A DNA stretch of 64,000 nucleotides from Clostridia bacterium (GTDB lineage: Bacteria > Bacillota > Clostridia > Oscillospirales > CAG-272), in assembly GCA_017501545.1 (NCBI GenBank), contig JAFVWS010000004.1:1-64000 (forward strand). The letters run 5' to 3'. The notes under the pieces are model-generated. The model saw only the letters and a list, made by a program, of their open reading frames with translations. It had not been told where the DNA came from and did no database searches. The translations under genes and the position numbers were made by a program. Positions 1-9,270 of the stretch are shown here, in pieces. Within the stretch, counting starts at the first letter, position 1; every line of letters begins with the position of its first letter.

Positions 1-61
1 AGCACCAGCTCCAGCTCCAGCTCCAGCACCAACGAAGCAGGATAAGAAAAAGAAAAAATAA
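1..61 (+). CDS. C-terminal end of an upstream gene (probable MoxR-type ATPase), partial
   Basis: Reading from base 2 gives five Ala-Pro pairs followed by Thr-Lys-Gln-Asp, five lysines and a TAA stop at 59-61. This is a low-complexity, proline-rich, basic tail and carries no catalytic motif. It lies 17 bp upstream of the DUF58 gene on the same strand, so it is probably the first visible gene of that operon. In most bacteria the gene before DUF58/VWA genes is a MoxR AAA+ ATPase; that identity is inferred from context only. The gene begins outside the window. Confidence 0.5.
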   Translation, partial: APAPAPAPAPTKQDKKKKK

Positions 62-78
62 AAAATTAGGCGGTAAAC

Positions 79-978
79 ATGAAACGTAGAATATTAGACG
101 GTGATTTTCTCGACCGTCTCGATGCCGCTACACTTGTCTTGAAAACTGCTATGACGGGCTACTTTGGAGGCTCCAGAAAAGCCCGTTCATACGGTAATAC
201 AGTTGAATTTGCAGACTTCCGTGAATATGCACCAGGCGATGATATCAGAAGAATTGACTGGAACGTATATGCAAGAAGTGAAAAATACTTCATTAAATTG
301 TTTACAGATGAACGTCAAATGCACAACCGTATTATGATTGACTGCTCAGCCTCAATGGCGTGTGGTGAACCGGAAAAGGCAACTGCAGCGCTTAGAATAG
401 CAGCGGCATTCGGGTATCTATCGGTAAAGTCTATGGATAGAGTTTCCTTTGAGCTTATGAAGGGCAATAAGTCCGAGGGCTTGGGAATTACTATCACAAA
501 CAAGGACTCCTTCTATCGTGCTGCACAAAAGCTCGAGACAACCGACTTTGATGGTGAAACAGACCTTGAAAAGGCGGTTATCAATATGGAGAAGCCGGGA
601 AGCGATGATGGTCTTACAATAATCATCTCAGACTTTCTTACCGAAAGCGACTGGAAGAAAGCTATAGACTTCCTTATATATCAACGTAGGGAAGTGCTTA
701 TGATACAGGTTCTATCTCCGGATGAGCTTTATCCGGACTTGGACGGTAGAATTCATATGATGGACTCCGAGGCTGTAGATGTAGCTGAAGGAAGAAATAT
801 GCGTCTTATCATGACAAAGAAAATGGTAAACGCTTATCAAAAGGCACTCGATGCATACGAGCAGGAGCTTGTTGACTTCTGCGCGTCAAGAAACGTTACG
901 TTCTTTACAGTATCATCGGATGAGCCGATTGAAAAGATAATTTTTGGAAAAGGATACGAAACGGAGATAATCAAATGA
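79..978 (+). CDS. DUF58 domain protein (299 aa), MoxR/VWA operon
   Basis: The N-terminal third has the DUF58 signature (residues about 38-65, with FREYAPGDDIRRIDW). It is followed by a von Willebrand A-like fold with a MIDAS-type DxSxS motif (Asp88, Ser90, Ser92). There is no signal peptide or membrane segment, so it is probably cytoplasmic or peripheral. DUF58 proteins usually work with a MoxR ATPase and membrane VWA proteins, and are thought to help assemble or activate metal-dependent or envelope complexes. The exact substrate here is unknown. The stop overlaps the next start in an ATGA (975-978), indicating translational coupling. The start is ATG with only a weak AGGCGG-like site upstream. 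Confidence 0.88.
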   Translation: MKRRILDGDFLDRLDAATLVLKTAMTGYFGGSRKARSYGNTVEFADFREYAPGDDIRRIDWNVYARSEKYFIKLFTDERQMHNRIMIDCSASMACGEPEKATAALRIAAAFGYLSVKSMDRVSFELMKGNKSEGLGITITNKDSFYRAAQKLETTDFDGETDLEKAVINMEKPGSDDGLTIIISDFLTESDWKKAIDFLIYQRREVLMIQVLSPDELYPDLDGRIHMMDSEAVDVAEGRNMRLIMTKKMVNAYQKALDAYEQELVDFCASRNVTFFTVSSDEPIEKIIFGKGYETEIIK

Positions 979-3179
979 GTGTAGGTTCATGGTTGGGTTT
1001 ACTGGGACTTGTCGCAGTGCCAATTGTTGTTTTGATATATCTTATCAAATCAAAATATGTGCCTAAAACTGTCTCCAGTACCTTTATTTGGCAACGAAGC
1101 TTGAAATATATGAAGCGCCGTGTGCCAATCAAATTTATAATGTCATTACTACTCATTGTGCAAATTCTTGTTGTTTTGGCAGCAACCACAGCGCTAATGA
1201 ACATCAAAACAGAGCCAAGAAAATCTGATGCGTCAATCGTAATTGTTGACGCCTCCTCAAGCATGAAGGCTATGAACGGTGACAAAACTCGTTACGAGGT
1301 TGCACTTGAAAAGCTAAGGGTTGAGGCAGATAAGGTTGGTGAAAACTCTGCTATGGTTATTATCATTGCGTCTGATGTGCCTGAGGTGCTTACCCAAAGT
1401 AAGCTTGTCAAGGAGGACGGTACAGAGGTTCTAACGCCGTACGAATACAACAAGGACAACGTAATGGCAGTAATTGACCAAAAGTTAGTTGGAAAATGTA
1501 CAAATACAACAACTGATATCAATGCGGCGCTTGAGCTTGCGCAAACAGCGGTTGATATGAACAAGGAAGCGAAGATTTATCTATACACAGATAGACTTTA
1601 CGACGACCCTGATATTGTAAATATCATTAACTGTGCAGACTCAGAAAATGACTGGAATGCAGGTATAACCACGTTTACTGACAACAATCTTGCTGCTGGT
1701 TACGAGTTTACTGCGAATATCATCAATGAGGGTAAGGAAGCTGAATTTATCGTTTCACTTACTGTTGATGGCTCAAGTGTTGTTTCAAAGAAAATAACAA
1801 TGGGTAAGAGCGAAACAAAGCAAATTGTGTTTAGCCCAAGATCCACTGAAAACAGTGATGCAATTAAGATTAAGAGCATCAAAAATTATGAAAATGCAAA
1901 AATCGAGATAAATACAGAAACAGATATAATTAGCGACGATAACACAGCTTATCTATACGCAGTGCCAGAGGCTGATATTAGAATTTTATATGTCAGCAGT
2001 GCACTAAGGGCAACAAGCAGTGGTGGAGTTGACTTCTTATATCAAACAACACTTCAACGTAGCTTAGGTGCAAACGGTTACGTTATTAATAGTACAGATA
2101 TTTATCACTCATCACAGGTTAAATCTGCGCCAACAACTGGCTATGATTTATATATATATGAAGGAGTTATGCCCGTTTCAATGCCTGAGGATGGTGCTGT
2201 ATGGTACATTAATGCGCCAAGTAGCCCTGTTGGAACAAACATCGAAATTTCCGACGTGGTTAAGGATGCTGCTGCGGGTGGTAACACAAACGGTTACGAG
2301 TTTACAAAGTCAAATATAGTTCTTGGACCAAATGGTCAGTTAATTAATAAAAACGTTGACTTTGACGACCCTGTACAGATTGTTGTAGACGACAAGGAGA
2401 TAATCATTCAAGCCGCTGTAAGCAAGTATAGAGTTATTGGTGTTGTTGATGAAAAAACAGGTATGGTTACATATGAAATCCCTGAAAACTTTGAAGAGGT
2501 TTACAGCTGTACATACTATGGCAAGATTACAAACGAAGATGGCACAACATCATATCCTGCCATCACAACTCCTGTAATGCTTGTTGGTACTGTTGGTACT
2601 ACAAGAACAATTATTACAACGTTTGACTTTACACAGTCATCACTTCCTGTATTTATTGCGGACTTCCCAGTTCTTTTGAAGAATATGATAGAGTATTCAA
2701 TGCCTGAGATTTTGCCTGAGCGTACACCAACAATTGGTGATAAGCTTGAGTTTAATGCTCCAGCGGGTGTTGAATCCATTACATATTACTATAAGACCTT
2801 TGAGGAAGAAACAAAGGGTGACAAAACAAACGGCGTTGAGGTTAACAGATGGGACGGCACAACAGCTGAGCTTCCTGAGGTTGTCCTTGACAAGCTTGGA
2901 ATATACAATATCGTTGTTCAGTATAAGCCGGAAATCGTTATTGATGGCGATGGTGGAACAATCGAGAATAGATCCGAGCCAGATACGTATTCAATAAGCA
3001 CATACATGCCTCTTTCTGAAAGTGATATTACAGAAAAGGGCCCAAGGCTTTATGCCCCAACACCAGGTGATGAGGCTACTATTGATAGACACGGAAGATC
3101 AATACTTTGGGTATTCGTGCTTGTGCTTGCGATATTTATAATTATTGAATGGGCGGTGTATTACAGAGATGAATATTAA
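975..3179 (+). CDS. BatA/VWA-type membrane protein (734 aa)
   Basis: It begins with a BatA-type N-terminal region: hydrophobic helix at residues 5-25, basic loop with WQRSLKYMKRRVP, second helix at about 54-75. A VWA domain with a complete MIDAS DASSS motif (Asp92-Ser94-Ser96) follows. A long extracellular beta-rich region occupies the middle, and a C-terminal membrane helix (about 708-728) ends in WAVYY. The topology fits a membrane-anchored VWA protein with its large domain outside or between the two helices. It overlaps the DUF58 gene by 4 bp and the next VWA gene by about 11 bp, so the three are one transcription unit. Function beyond the MoxR/Bat context is not evident. Confidence 0.85.
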   Translation: MSVGSWLGLLGLVAVPIVVLIYLIKSKYVPKTVSSTFIWQRSLKYMKRRVPIKFIMSLLLIVQILVVLAATTALMNIKTEPRKSDASIVIVDASSSMKAMNGDKTRYEVALEKLRVEADKVGENSAMVIIIASDVPEVLTQSKLVKEDGTEVLTPYEYNKDNVMAVIDQKLVGKCTNTTTDINAALELAQTAVDMNKEAKIYLYTDRLYDDPDIVNIINCADSENDWNAGITTFTDNNLAAGYEFTANIINEGKEAEFIVSLTVDGSSVVSKKITMGKSETKQIVFSPRSTENSDAIKIKSIKNYENAKIEINTETDIISDDNTAYLYAVPEADIRILYVSSALRATSSGGVDFLYQTTLQRSLGANGYVINSTDIYHSSQVKSAPTTGYDLYIYEGVMPVSMPEDGAVWYINAPSSPVGTNIEISDVVKDAAAGGNTNGYEFTKSNIVLGPNGQLINKNVDFDDPVQIVVDDKEIIIQAAVSKYRVIGVVDEKTGMVTYEIPENFEEVYSCTYYGKITNEDGTTSYPAITTPVMLVGTVGTTRTIITTFDFTQSSLPVFIADFPVLLKNMIEYSMPEILPERTPTIGDKLEFNAPAGVESITYYYKTFEEETKGDKTNGVEVNRWDGTTAELPEVVLDKLGIYNIVVQYKPEIVIDGDGGTIENRSEPDTYSISTYMPLSESDITEKGPRLYAPTPGDEATIDRHGRSILWVFVLVLAIFIIIEWAVYYRDEY

Positions 3180-6100
3180 TACTTTCTCCCTTTTATTTGC
3201 AGGTATGAACCTTTCCAGCCGTGTATGGTGGGTTGTAGCGTTACTTGCAATCCCAGCGCTTGCCCTTGGAATTATTCCATTTGTAAGGCTTAATAAAAAG
3301 CGCAGGGCATCATCAAAGCATTTAATTCCATTTATCATTCATATGATTGTTGTAATTCTCCTTTCAGTAGTAGTAGCAGGCGTATCATGGACTATCACTT
3401 ATACCGAGTCAAATGGTAAGGTTGTTATGTTTGTTGTCGATATGTCAGATAGTAGCGCACCTACAAGCGAGGAAATGAACGAATATATGCATAATATTAT
3501 CGCGGCAGCCGATAAAGCAGAGAGAGAAGACGAAATTCCTGAAAATAAAAGGACAAAGTTTGGTCTTATCGTGTTCGGTGGCACAGATAATAATGGAATC
3601 ATCAAAAACGCAGAGGGCAAGGATGTCATTTTACCTGGCGAGCTTGACCTAACAAAGAGCGATTTCTTATCTGAATATAAAAACCCAAGCATACTTGAAA
3701 CGCCAAGAAGCGAGAGTAATCTAAAGCTTGCTATCGAAAAGGCACAAGGCACGCTTATTGCAAACGCATATAAGGAATATGGTAAAAAGGTAATTTTACT
3801 ATCAGATGGTAGAGAAACAAGCGGTAACTCATATAATGCCGCTGCAGCTCTTGCGTCAAAAAGCATTTATCTCGACTGCGCGTACTTCGATTTTGTAAAT
3901 GCGCCTGGAGATAATCAATACAAGGAAGTTCAAGTAATTTCACTTGACACAAACGGAACTGTTAAGCTTGGTGAAGAGGTTGAGGTTCAGGTTGTTATTA
4001 ATAGTACCTATCATATTACCGATGCCAAAATCACTCTAAAGGACGTAGCAGGAAACACGCTTGAATCCGCTGAAGGAGTAGTAATTCCTAAGGGACAAAG
4101 CGCACACCTACTAACCTTTACTCCAAGCAGATACACTGTAAGCGACGATGACTATGAATCAAATAGTGAGCTTAGGGGCCAAGAGGCTGTTTCAAGGACA
4201 GGTGTTCAAGCAATATCTGTTGAGGTTTCCTCAAAGGGCGACCTTCTTCCTTTGAACAACACATATCACTCATGGTACACATTTGAGACACAGGGTCAAA
4301 TACTTGTTGTTTATGGTGATGACAAACAGCTTTCACAAATTAAGGATAACGAAGCAATTGACCTTTCAGCGTATGCAGTAGATTACTGTAATGCAAGCTC
4401 TTTCCCTGACACACTTGAAAAGATGCTTGTTTACGATGAAATCGTGCTTATGAACGTTAACTTTAACCGTCTATCCGCAAATCCTACAAAGGCGGCAGAA
4501 AACATTAAGCGTTATGTAGAAGAGGTTGGACGTGGCTTGCTGTTTACAGCAGGTAGCAATATTTATAACTATAGCGATGCTTATTATTGCAAGGATTGTG
4601 ATGAATCCTTCAAGCTTAATGAGCTTGTTGAGAAGCTTTATTGCCCAATCTGTGCAAATATGGTATCTAACCAAGGTACGTTCGTTGACTCACCAATCAA
4701 TGAAATCTTGCCAGTTGACCTAAAGGTTGATGAGGAAAAGGAAACTGTTGCAATGGTAATTGTTGTTGACCTTTCATCCTCAATGAAGGAGCTTGTACCT
4801 AACAGTGGTGTGATTTGTAAGGACTGTAACACTGCATACACATCTAAGCCATCTAATGGCTACTGCGATGTGTGTGAAAAGGAAACATCATATTCAAGCC
4901 CAACAAGATATCACGTAGTTCTTGAAAGCGTTAAAAAGGTTGTTATGGAATCAGAATTTGAGCCAGAGGACTTTATTGGCGTAGTTGTATTCGACCAGGA
5001 CTACCACGTTGCACTTGAAATTCAACCAATTGGTGATGAAACCAACCGTGCAACTATCTGTGAGCAGATGGAATATGAGTTTGAGCATTACTATTACTCA
5101 CACTACGTCTACAAGGACGGTCCAATGGCTGGACAAGAAAGTGAGATAAGAATTAACTTTAATAAGGATGGCAATCCTGGCTACGGCAACATTTATGTTG
5201 ACAAGATAGATGGCAAGGAGCCAGAATATGTAGTACCTACAAACCACAACGTAGGTGGTAACGATAAGGCTACTGGCGACTGCATCAAGAGCCGTGGTAC
5301 ATCCTACAAGTGGCCAATTCAGGAGGCAAGTGCTATGCTTGCAAGAGCCTCAAATATCACAAGCATTGAGGTTAAGCAGGTAGTATTCATGTCAGACGGT
5401 GCGCCTAACGATAAGGGCTCAGGATACGTTGGTATTGTTGAGCGTTTGGCTAAGGGCGGTACTGTTACATCTGCTATCGCTATCGGTATTGATAAGAGCG
5501 AGGCAACAGCTATCGGTGAGCTTGATAAGATTGCCGTAGCAGGTAAGGGCGAAACATTTATCGTTAATAGCGCTAAGGACCTTGAGGAGGACCTTACCTC
5601 AATTACTGAAAGTATTCAAGGTAAGCTACTTAACGAATACATTACAGTTCTTCCAATGCGTGACTCACTTAACTCAATTGTTCACGAGGGCGTAACAGAG
5701 TACGATGAAATTCACGGCTACTATGGTACAACAATTAAGGATGGCGCAGAAAGAGTTATTTACGTAGACAACCTTCGTCCACTATATGCGGAATGGGAGT
5801 TTGGTCTTGGTAAGGTTTGCGCACTTATGACTGACCTTGGTAACGAGGACTGGACAGGTGAAATGTTTGACGATAGCGACGAAATTAACAACACTCGCTT
5901 GATTCAAAACATTCTCCTTTCACCAATTCACAAAAGAGTTGACTCAACGGGTCTTGAATATACTGTAACAAGAGACGATGATAATATTGACTTGACTGTT
6001 TACACATATTCAGATCTTGCATTAAGAGCAGGCACCTATGACTTCGATGGTGAAACAGTAACGTTTGAAGAGGTTATTCGTGCATCAGTATATAAATTCG

Positions 6101-6666
6101 ATCAAGAAAAGAGAATTTGGGTTGCAAATGGTAACTACTACGCATCTGCACTTGCTGATTGCAAGTATAGAGTAGTTATACCAACTGATTCAATCGAGGA
6201 AACATACGTAATCGTGCTTGACCTTTACTTAGCTGAAATCGGCTATACAAGCTCAGGTCAAAAGGTATATCCAGAGGTTGATTACGCTACACGTGGTGAC
6301 GACCCACTTCGTGATACCACAGCGCTTGCAGTTGTTGGTAAAACTCTTGAGGAGTATGATATACTAAGAAGCGAATCAAATGCAGGAAAGGACCTACTTA
6401 TTGGTCTTGTCACAACAGATAACGGCGGACTACTTCAGGATGGCAACTTGAATCTTGAAAACGGACTTGAGGATGCATTTGGCATTCAAGCAGGTGACAA
6501 CAAAACTATTAGCGACGAAAGAAATATTGATATTATTCTTGTTATAATAGCTTTGGTGCTATTCCTTCTTGACATTGTATTCAGAAACTTCGTAATTAAG
6601 AAGAAGCCAAAGAAGAAGAACGAAATGTCTGATGAAGACGTTCTTGAATCAATGAGAGGTAGATAA
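3169..6666 (+). CDS. Large VWA / glutamine-amidotransferase-like membrane protein with two inserted zinc ribbons (about 1165 aa)
   Basis: Domain order: two N-terminal membrane helices; a VWA domain with DMSDS MIDAS-like motif and ILLSDGRE strand; a beta-rich stretch; a class I glutamine-amidotransferase-like segment (GRGLLFTAG); a second VWA domain with DLSSS MIDAS; a long C-terminal region; a final membrane helix and a lysine-rich tail. Two CxxC...CxxC zinc-ribbon-like insertions are visible, one before the second VWA (about nt 4585-4665) and one just after its MIDAS (about nt 4810-4890). I prefer ATG 3169, which overlaps the previous stop, over an upstream in-frame TTG at 3145; ATG 3205 is another possibility. 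The family is common in Bacillota MoxR clusters, but its job is unknown. Confidence 0.82.
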   Translation: MNINTFSLLFAGMNLSSRVWWVVALLAIPALALGIIPFVRLNKKRRASSKHLIPFIIHMIVVILLSVVVAGVSWTITYTESNGKVVMFVVDMSDSSAPTSEEMNEYMHNIIAAADKAEREDEIPENKRTKFGLIVFGGTDNNGIIKNAEGKDVILPGELDLTKSDFLSEYKNPSILETPRSESNLKLAIEKAQGTLIANAYKEYGKKVILLSDGRETSGNSYNAAAALASKSIYLDCAYFDFVNAPGDNQYKEVQVISLDTNGTVKLGEEVEVQVVINSTYHITDAKITLKDVAGNTLESAEGVVIPKGQSAHLLTFTPSRYTVSDDDYESNSELRGQEAVSRTGVQAISVEVSSKGDLLPLNNTYHSWYTFETQGQILVVYGDDKQLSQIKDNEAIDLSAYAVDYCNASSFPDTLEKMLVYDEIVLMNVNFNRLSANPTKAAENIKRYVEEVGRGLLFTAGSNIYNYSDAYYCKDCDESFKLNELVEKLYCPICANMVSNQGTFVDSPINEILPVDLKVDEEKETVAMVIVVDLSSSMKELVPNSGVICKDCNTAYTSKPSNGYCDVCEKETSYSSPTRYHVVLESVKKVVMESEFEPEDFIGVVVFDQDYHVALEIQPIGDETNRATICEQMEYEFEHYYYSHYVYKDGPMAGQESEIRINFNKDGNPGYGNIYVDKIDGKEPEYVVPTNHNVGGNDKATGDCIKSRGTSYKWPIQEASAMLARASNITSIEVKQVVFMSDGAPNDKGSGYVGIVERLAKGGTVTSAIAIGIDKSEATAIGELDKIAVAGKGETFIVNSAKDLEEDLTSITESIQGKLLNEYITVLPMRDSLNSIVHEGVTEYDEIHGYYGTTIKDGAERVIYVDNLRPLYAEWEFGLGKVCALMTDLGNEDWTGEMFDDSDEINNTRLIQNILLSPIHKRVDSTGLEYTVTRDDDNIDLTVYTYSDLALRAGTYDFDGETVTFEEVIRASVYKFDQEKRIWVANGNYYASALADCKYRVVIPTDSIEETYVIVLDLYLAEIGYTSSGQKVYPEVDYATRGDDPLRDTTALAVVGKTLEEYDILRSESNAGKDLLIGLVTTDNGGLLQDGNLNLENGLEDAFGIQAGDNKTISDERNIDIILVIIALVLFLLDIVFRNFVIKKKPKKKNEMSDEDVLESMRGR

Positions 6667-6686
6667 TACCTATCTTAAAGCAAAAT

Positions 6687-6716
6687 AAAGCTCCGTGCTT
6701 CGGCACGGAGCTTTTT
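6687..6716 (+). terminator. Rho-independent terminator of the DUF58/VWA operon
   Basis: A 12-bp stem beginning AAAGCTCCGTGC closes a UUCG tetraloop (6699-6702) and is followed by a T run. It starts 20 bp after the VWA stop codon. Confidence 0.92.
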
Positions 6717-6728
6717 GTGTAAAAAAAG

Positions 6729-6757
6729 AAAAACAGACAACCCCGTGTCTGTTTTTA
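6729..6757 (-). terminator. Terminator for the convergent ywlG-family gene (symmetrical)
   Basis: An 11-bp stem AAAAACAGACA / TGTCTGTTTTT with a 6-nt loop (6740-6745). Both arms carry A or T runs, so it can act in both directions. It lies just beyond the stop of the minus-strand gene at 6763. Confidence 0.85.
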
Positions 6758-6762
6758 GGATT

Positions 6763-7305
6763 TTATTTAATGCTATCGTTGTAAATTGCACGCTCTCCAC
6801 CGATGAATTTTGGACGTGTACGCGCACAAGTAATATTAGCCTCGCCAATTTTTGAAATAGAAAGACGCACTGGTACAGCAACTCTTTTTAGGTGCATACC
6901 GATTAAGGTTGAGCCAATATCAATTCCAGCATCAGCCTTTATTTCTTCAACCACCACAGGGTCACTAAAGCAGTTATATGCAAACGTAGCAAGTGAGCCA
7001 CCTGCCTTTTTTTGTGGCACAACGTTTACCTCCTCACAGTATGAGGGCATGCACTCTCTCTCAATGACAATAGCGCGATTCAAATGCTCACAGCACTGAA
7101 ATGCTGGGTAAATTCTTCTTGAAACCAAGGCATAGGTTATAGCATCGTAAAGCTCCTCTGCAACCTCCTCGCTTGAGTTGGTGCCAATTTTGCTTCCGAT
7201 CACCTCGCTTGTAGAACAGCCTATTACTAAAATGTCGCCTGCCTTTAATTTCGCAGTATCACAAAGCTCACTAATCGCTAATGTCGCTTCATCTCTGATG
7301 CTCAT
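6763..7305 (-). CDS. ywlG: TIGR01440 / UPF0340 family protein, YwlG-like (180 aa)
   Basis: Length and sequence match the UPF0340 family: N-terminal helix, then ILVIGCSTSEVIG near residue 25-37, a conserved QCCEHLNRA block near 69-77, and a C-terminal DIGSTLIGMHLKRVAVPVR stretch. The protein is cytoplasmic and has no confirmed enzymatic function; the Cys and His residues in QCCEH are the most conserved-looking polar positions. The ATG at 7305 has a perfect AGGAGG site 6-7 bases upstream. It is monocistronic and convergent with the VWA operon, separated by two terminators. In other Bacillota it is often near serine hydroxymethyltransferase or upp genes, which is not the case here. Confidence 0.88.
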   Translation of the reverse strand: MSIRDEATLAISELCDTAKLKAGDILVIGCSTSEVIGSKIGTNSSEEVAEELYDAITYALVSRRIYPAFQCCEHLNRAIVIERECMPSYCEEVNVVPQKKAGGSLATFAYNCFSDPVVVEEIKADAGIDIGSTLIGMHLKRVAVPVRLSISKIGEANITCARTRPKFIGGERAIYNDSIK

Positions 7306-7480
7306 ATCTGCCTCCTATAAAACTAATGTATCGTTTGGTCGCAGTATACCCAATCGAACCCGTCTGTAACACATAATAGACGGCGACTTCCAACGGATAA
7401 CGACTTGAAATATGTTTAACGAGATTATTTTACCATTATTATATAAAATTGTCAACTATTTTGCCCTCGTTCACGATTTA
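7306..7480. other. Intergenic region between ywlG and gpmI with a small hairpin
   Basis: The stretch contains a 6-bp inverted repeat CCGTCT / AGACGG (7360-7365 and 7378-7383) with a 12-nt loop. It does not fold as a tRNA and has no T run. No other feature is visible apart from the divergent promoter sites. The minus-strand promoter of ywlG was not located with confidence. Confidence 0.4.
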
Positions 7481-7510
7481 TTCACATTTATAGTTTATAC
7501 TATATACGAT
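7481..7510 (+). promoter_or_regulatory. Candidate sigma-A promoter of gpmI
   Basis: TTCACA (7481-7486) and TACGAT (7505-7510) are separated by 18 bp and lie 35 bp upstream of the start codon. The match is moderate. Confidence 0.4.
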
Positions 7511-7544
7511 AAAAATTAAGATTATATAAAAAAGGGGAAAAATT

Positions 7545-9197
7545 ATGGCTAAAATCCTTAAAAATCTTCAAAATAAAATAGGTGTTGAGGGTCCAGTTCT
7601 TACAATTGTAATGGACGGCGTTGGAATTGCACCTGATACAGCGGGCAACGCAGTAAGCCTTGCATACACGCCAACTCTTGATATGCTTATGAGCAAATAT
7701 CCAACAGTTAAGCTCAAGGCACACGGCACAGCGGTTGGTCTTCCAACTGATGACGACATGGGTAACTCTGAGGTTGGACATAATGCCCTTGGCTCAGGTC
7801 AGGTTTTCGCACAGGGTGCAAAGTTAGTTTCTGAATCAATTGAAAACGGCAAAATGTTTGCCTCCAGCACTTGGCAAAGCGTTGTTAAAAACGTTATGGA
7901 CAATGATGGCACACTTCACTTTATAGGACTATTCTCAGACGGAAACGTTCACTCACACATTGACCACCTAAAGGCTATGATTAGCCAAGCTAAGAAGGAA
8001 AACGTTAAGAGGGTAAGACTTCACATTCTTATTGACGGACGTGACGTTGGCGAAACAAGCGCACTTGAATATATCGTTCCATTTGAGGAGTATCTTGACA
8101 GCCTTCGCTCAGATGACTTTGATGTAATGATTGCATCAGGTGGCGGACGTATGGTTATCACTATGGATAGATACGAGGCTAATTGGAAGATGGTTGAGCT
8201 TGGCTGGAAAACACACGTGCTTGGTGAGGGCAGACAATTCTGTTGCGCTAAGAAGGCTGTTGAAACCTACCGTGAGGAATATAAGGTTATTGACCAGGAC
8301 CTTCCACCATTTGTTATCGCTAAGGACGGCGTGCCGGTTGGTACAATAAACGATGGCGACAGCGTAATCTTCTACAACTTCCGTGGCGACCGTGCTATTG
8401 AAATTTCAAAGGCATTTGACGACAAGGAATTTACAAAGTTTGATAGAGTTCGCTATCCAAATGTTGTTTATGCAGGTATGCTTGAGTATGATGGTGACCT
8501 TCACATTCCATCAAATTATCTTGTTAACCCACCGGAAATCACTAATACAATGGGTGAGTATCTTGCTGACACTGGCGTTTCACAGCTTGCAATCTCCGAA
8601 ACACAAAAATATGGCCACGTAACATATTTCTGGAACGGAAACAAGAGTGGCAAATTCAGCGATGCGCTTGAAACCTATATTGAAATCGCATCTGACGTTG
8701 TTCCATTCGAGCAAAGACCTTGGATGAAATGCGCAGAAATCACTGACGAGCTTATCGCTTGCATCGAAAGTGGAAAATACAAGTGCCTACGCGTTAACTT
8801 CCCAAATGGCGATATGGTAGGCCACACTGGAAACCTTTTGGCAACTCGTTGCTCAATGGAGGCGCTTGACCTTCAGCTTAAGAGAATTTTGGAGGTTGTT
8901 GATAAGTATAAGGGCGTTGCTCTTATTACTGCCGACCACGGTAATGCTGACGAGATGTATGAGGTTGACAAAAAGGGTCAGCCAAAGGTGGGCAAGGACG
9001 GCGCTTACAAGGCAAAGACAAGCCATACACTAAATCCAGTTCCATTTATCATTTATGATAATTATTATTCTGATAAGTATACAGTAAAAGAGGATAACGG
9101 TACGTTTGGTCTATCAAACGTTGCCGCAACGTGCGTAAACTTCCTCGGCTATGAAAGCCCAGAGATGTGGGACGAGTCAGTTGTTGACGTAAAATAA
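7545..9197 (+). CDS. gpmI: 2,3-bisphosphoglycerate-independent phosphoglycerate mutase (550 aa)
   Basis: Interconverts 3- and 2-phosphoglycerate in glycolysis, using two Mn ions and a phosphoserine intermediate. The N-terminal MDGVG metal-binding motif, the catalytic-serine block DDDMGNSEVGHNALGSG (about residues 67-83), GRD and RGDRAIE motifs, and the C-terminal TADHGNADEM metal motif are all present. At 550 residues it is about 40 longer than typical GpmI, partly from a charged insertion after ADEM. The ATG has an AAAGGGGA site 5 bases upstream. It is transcribed alone, but pgk and tpiA are also in this window (59346-61579), so several lower-glycolysis genes lie within 54 kb. Confidence 0.96.
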   Translation: MAKILKNLQNKIGVEGPVLTIVMDGVGIAPDTAGNAVSLAYTPTLDMLMSKYPTVKLKAHGTAVGLPTDDDMGNSEVGHNALGSGQVFAQGAKLVSESIENGKMFASSTWQSVVKNVMDNDGTLHFIGLFSDGNVHSHIDHLKAMISQAKKENVKRVRLHILIDGRDVGETSALEYIVPFEEYLDSLRSDDFDVMIASGGGRMVITMDRYEANWKMVELGWKTHVLGEGRQFCCAKKAVETYREEYKVIDQDLPPFVIAKDGVPVGTINDGDSVIFYNFRGDRAIEISKAFDDKEFTKFDRVRYPNVVYAGMLEYDGDLHIPSNYLVNPPEITNTMGEYLADTGVSQLAISETQKYGHVTYFWNGNKSGKFSDALETYIEIASDVVPFEQRPWMKCAEITDELIACIESGKYKCLRVNFPNGDMVGHTGNLLATRCSMEALDLQLKRILEVVDKYKGVALITADHGNADEMYEVDKKGQPKVGKDGAYKAKTSHTLNPVPFIIYDNYYSDKYTVKEDNGTFGLSNVAATCVNFLGYESPEMWDESVVDVK

Positions 9198-9202
9198 TCA
9201 TT

Positions 9203-9230
9203 AAAGGGTTGAGAAATCAACCCTTTTGTG
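9203..9230 (+). terminator. Terminator of gpmI
   Basis: A perfect 10-bp stem AAAGGGTTGA / TCAACCCTTT closes a GAAA tetraloop (9213-9216) and is followed by TTTTG. It overlaps the -35 box of the next promoter. Confidence 0.9.
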
Positions 9231-9237
9231 TTATAAT
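9209..9237 (+). promoter_or_regulatory. Sigma-A promoter of the RluA-family gene, overlapping the gpmI terminator
   Basis: TTGAGA (9209-9214), 17-bp spacer, TATAAT (9232-9237). The -35 box sits in the terminator stem-loop. Predicted start of transcription is near 9244, about 27 nt before the ATG. Confidence 0.7.
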
Positions 9238-9270
9238 ATTTTCGTAATTTTAAAGGGGGTGGCGCCTAAA

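Noticed and set aside
3145-3168. Upstream TTG start for the large VWA protein
   Set aside because: The extra residues (NGRCITE) have no matching RBS and are inside the previous gene; ATG 3169 fits better.
7340-7425. tRNA-like GGTTCGATT followed by GCGACCA on the minus strand
   Set aside because: The T-stem arms (ACGGG and GGGTA) do not pair, and no 7-bp acceptor partner was found upstream.
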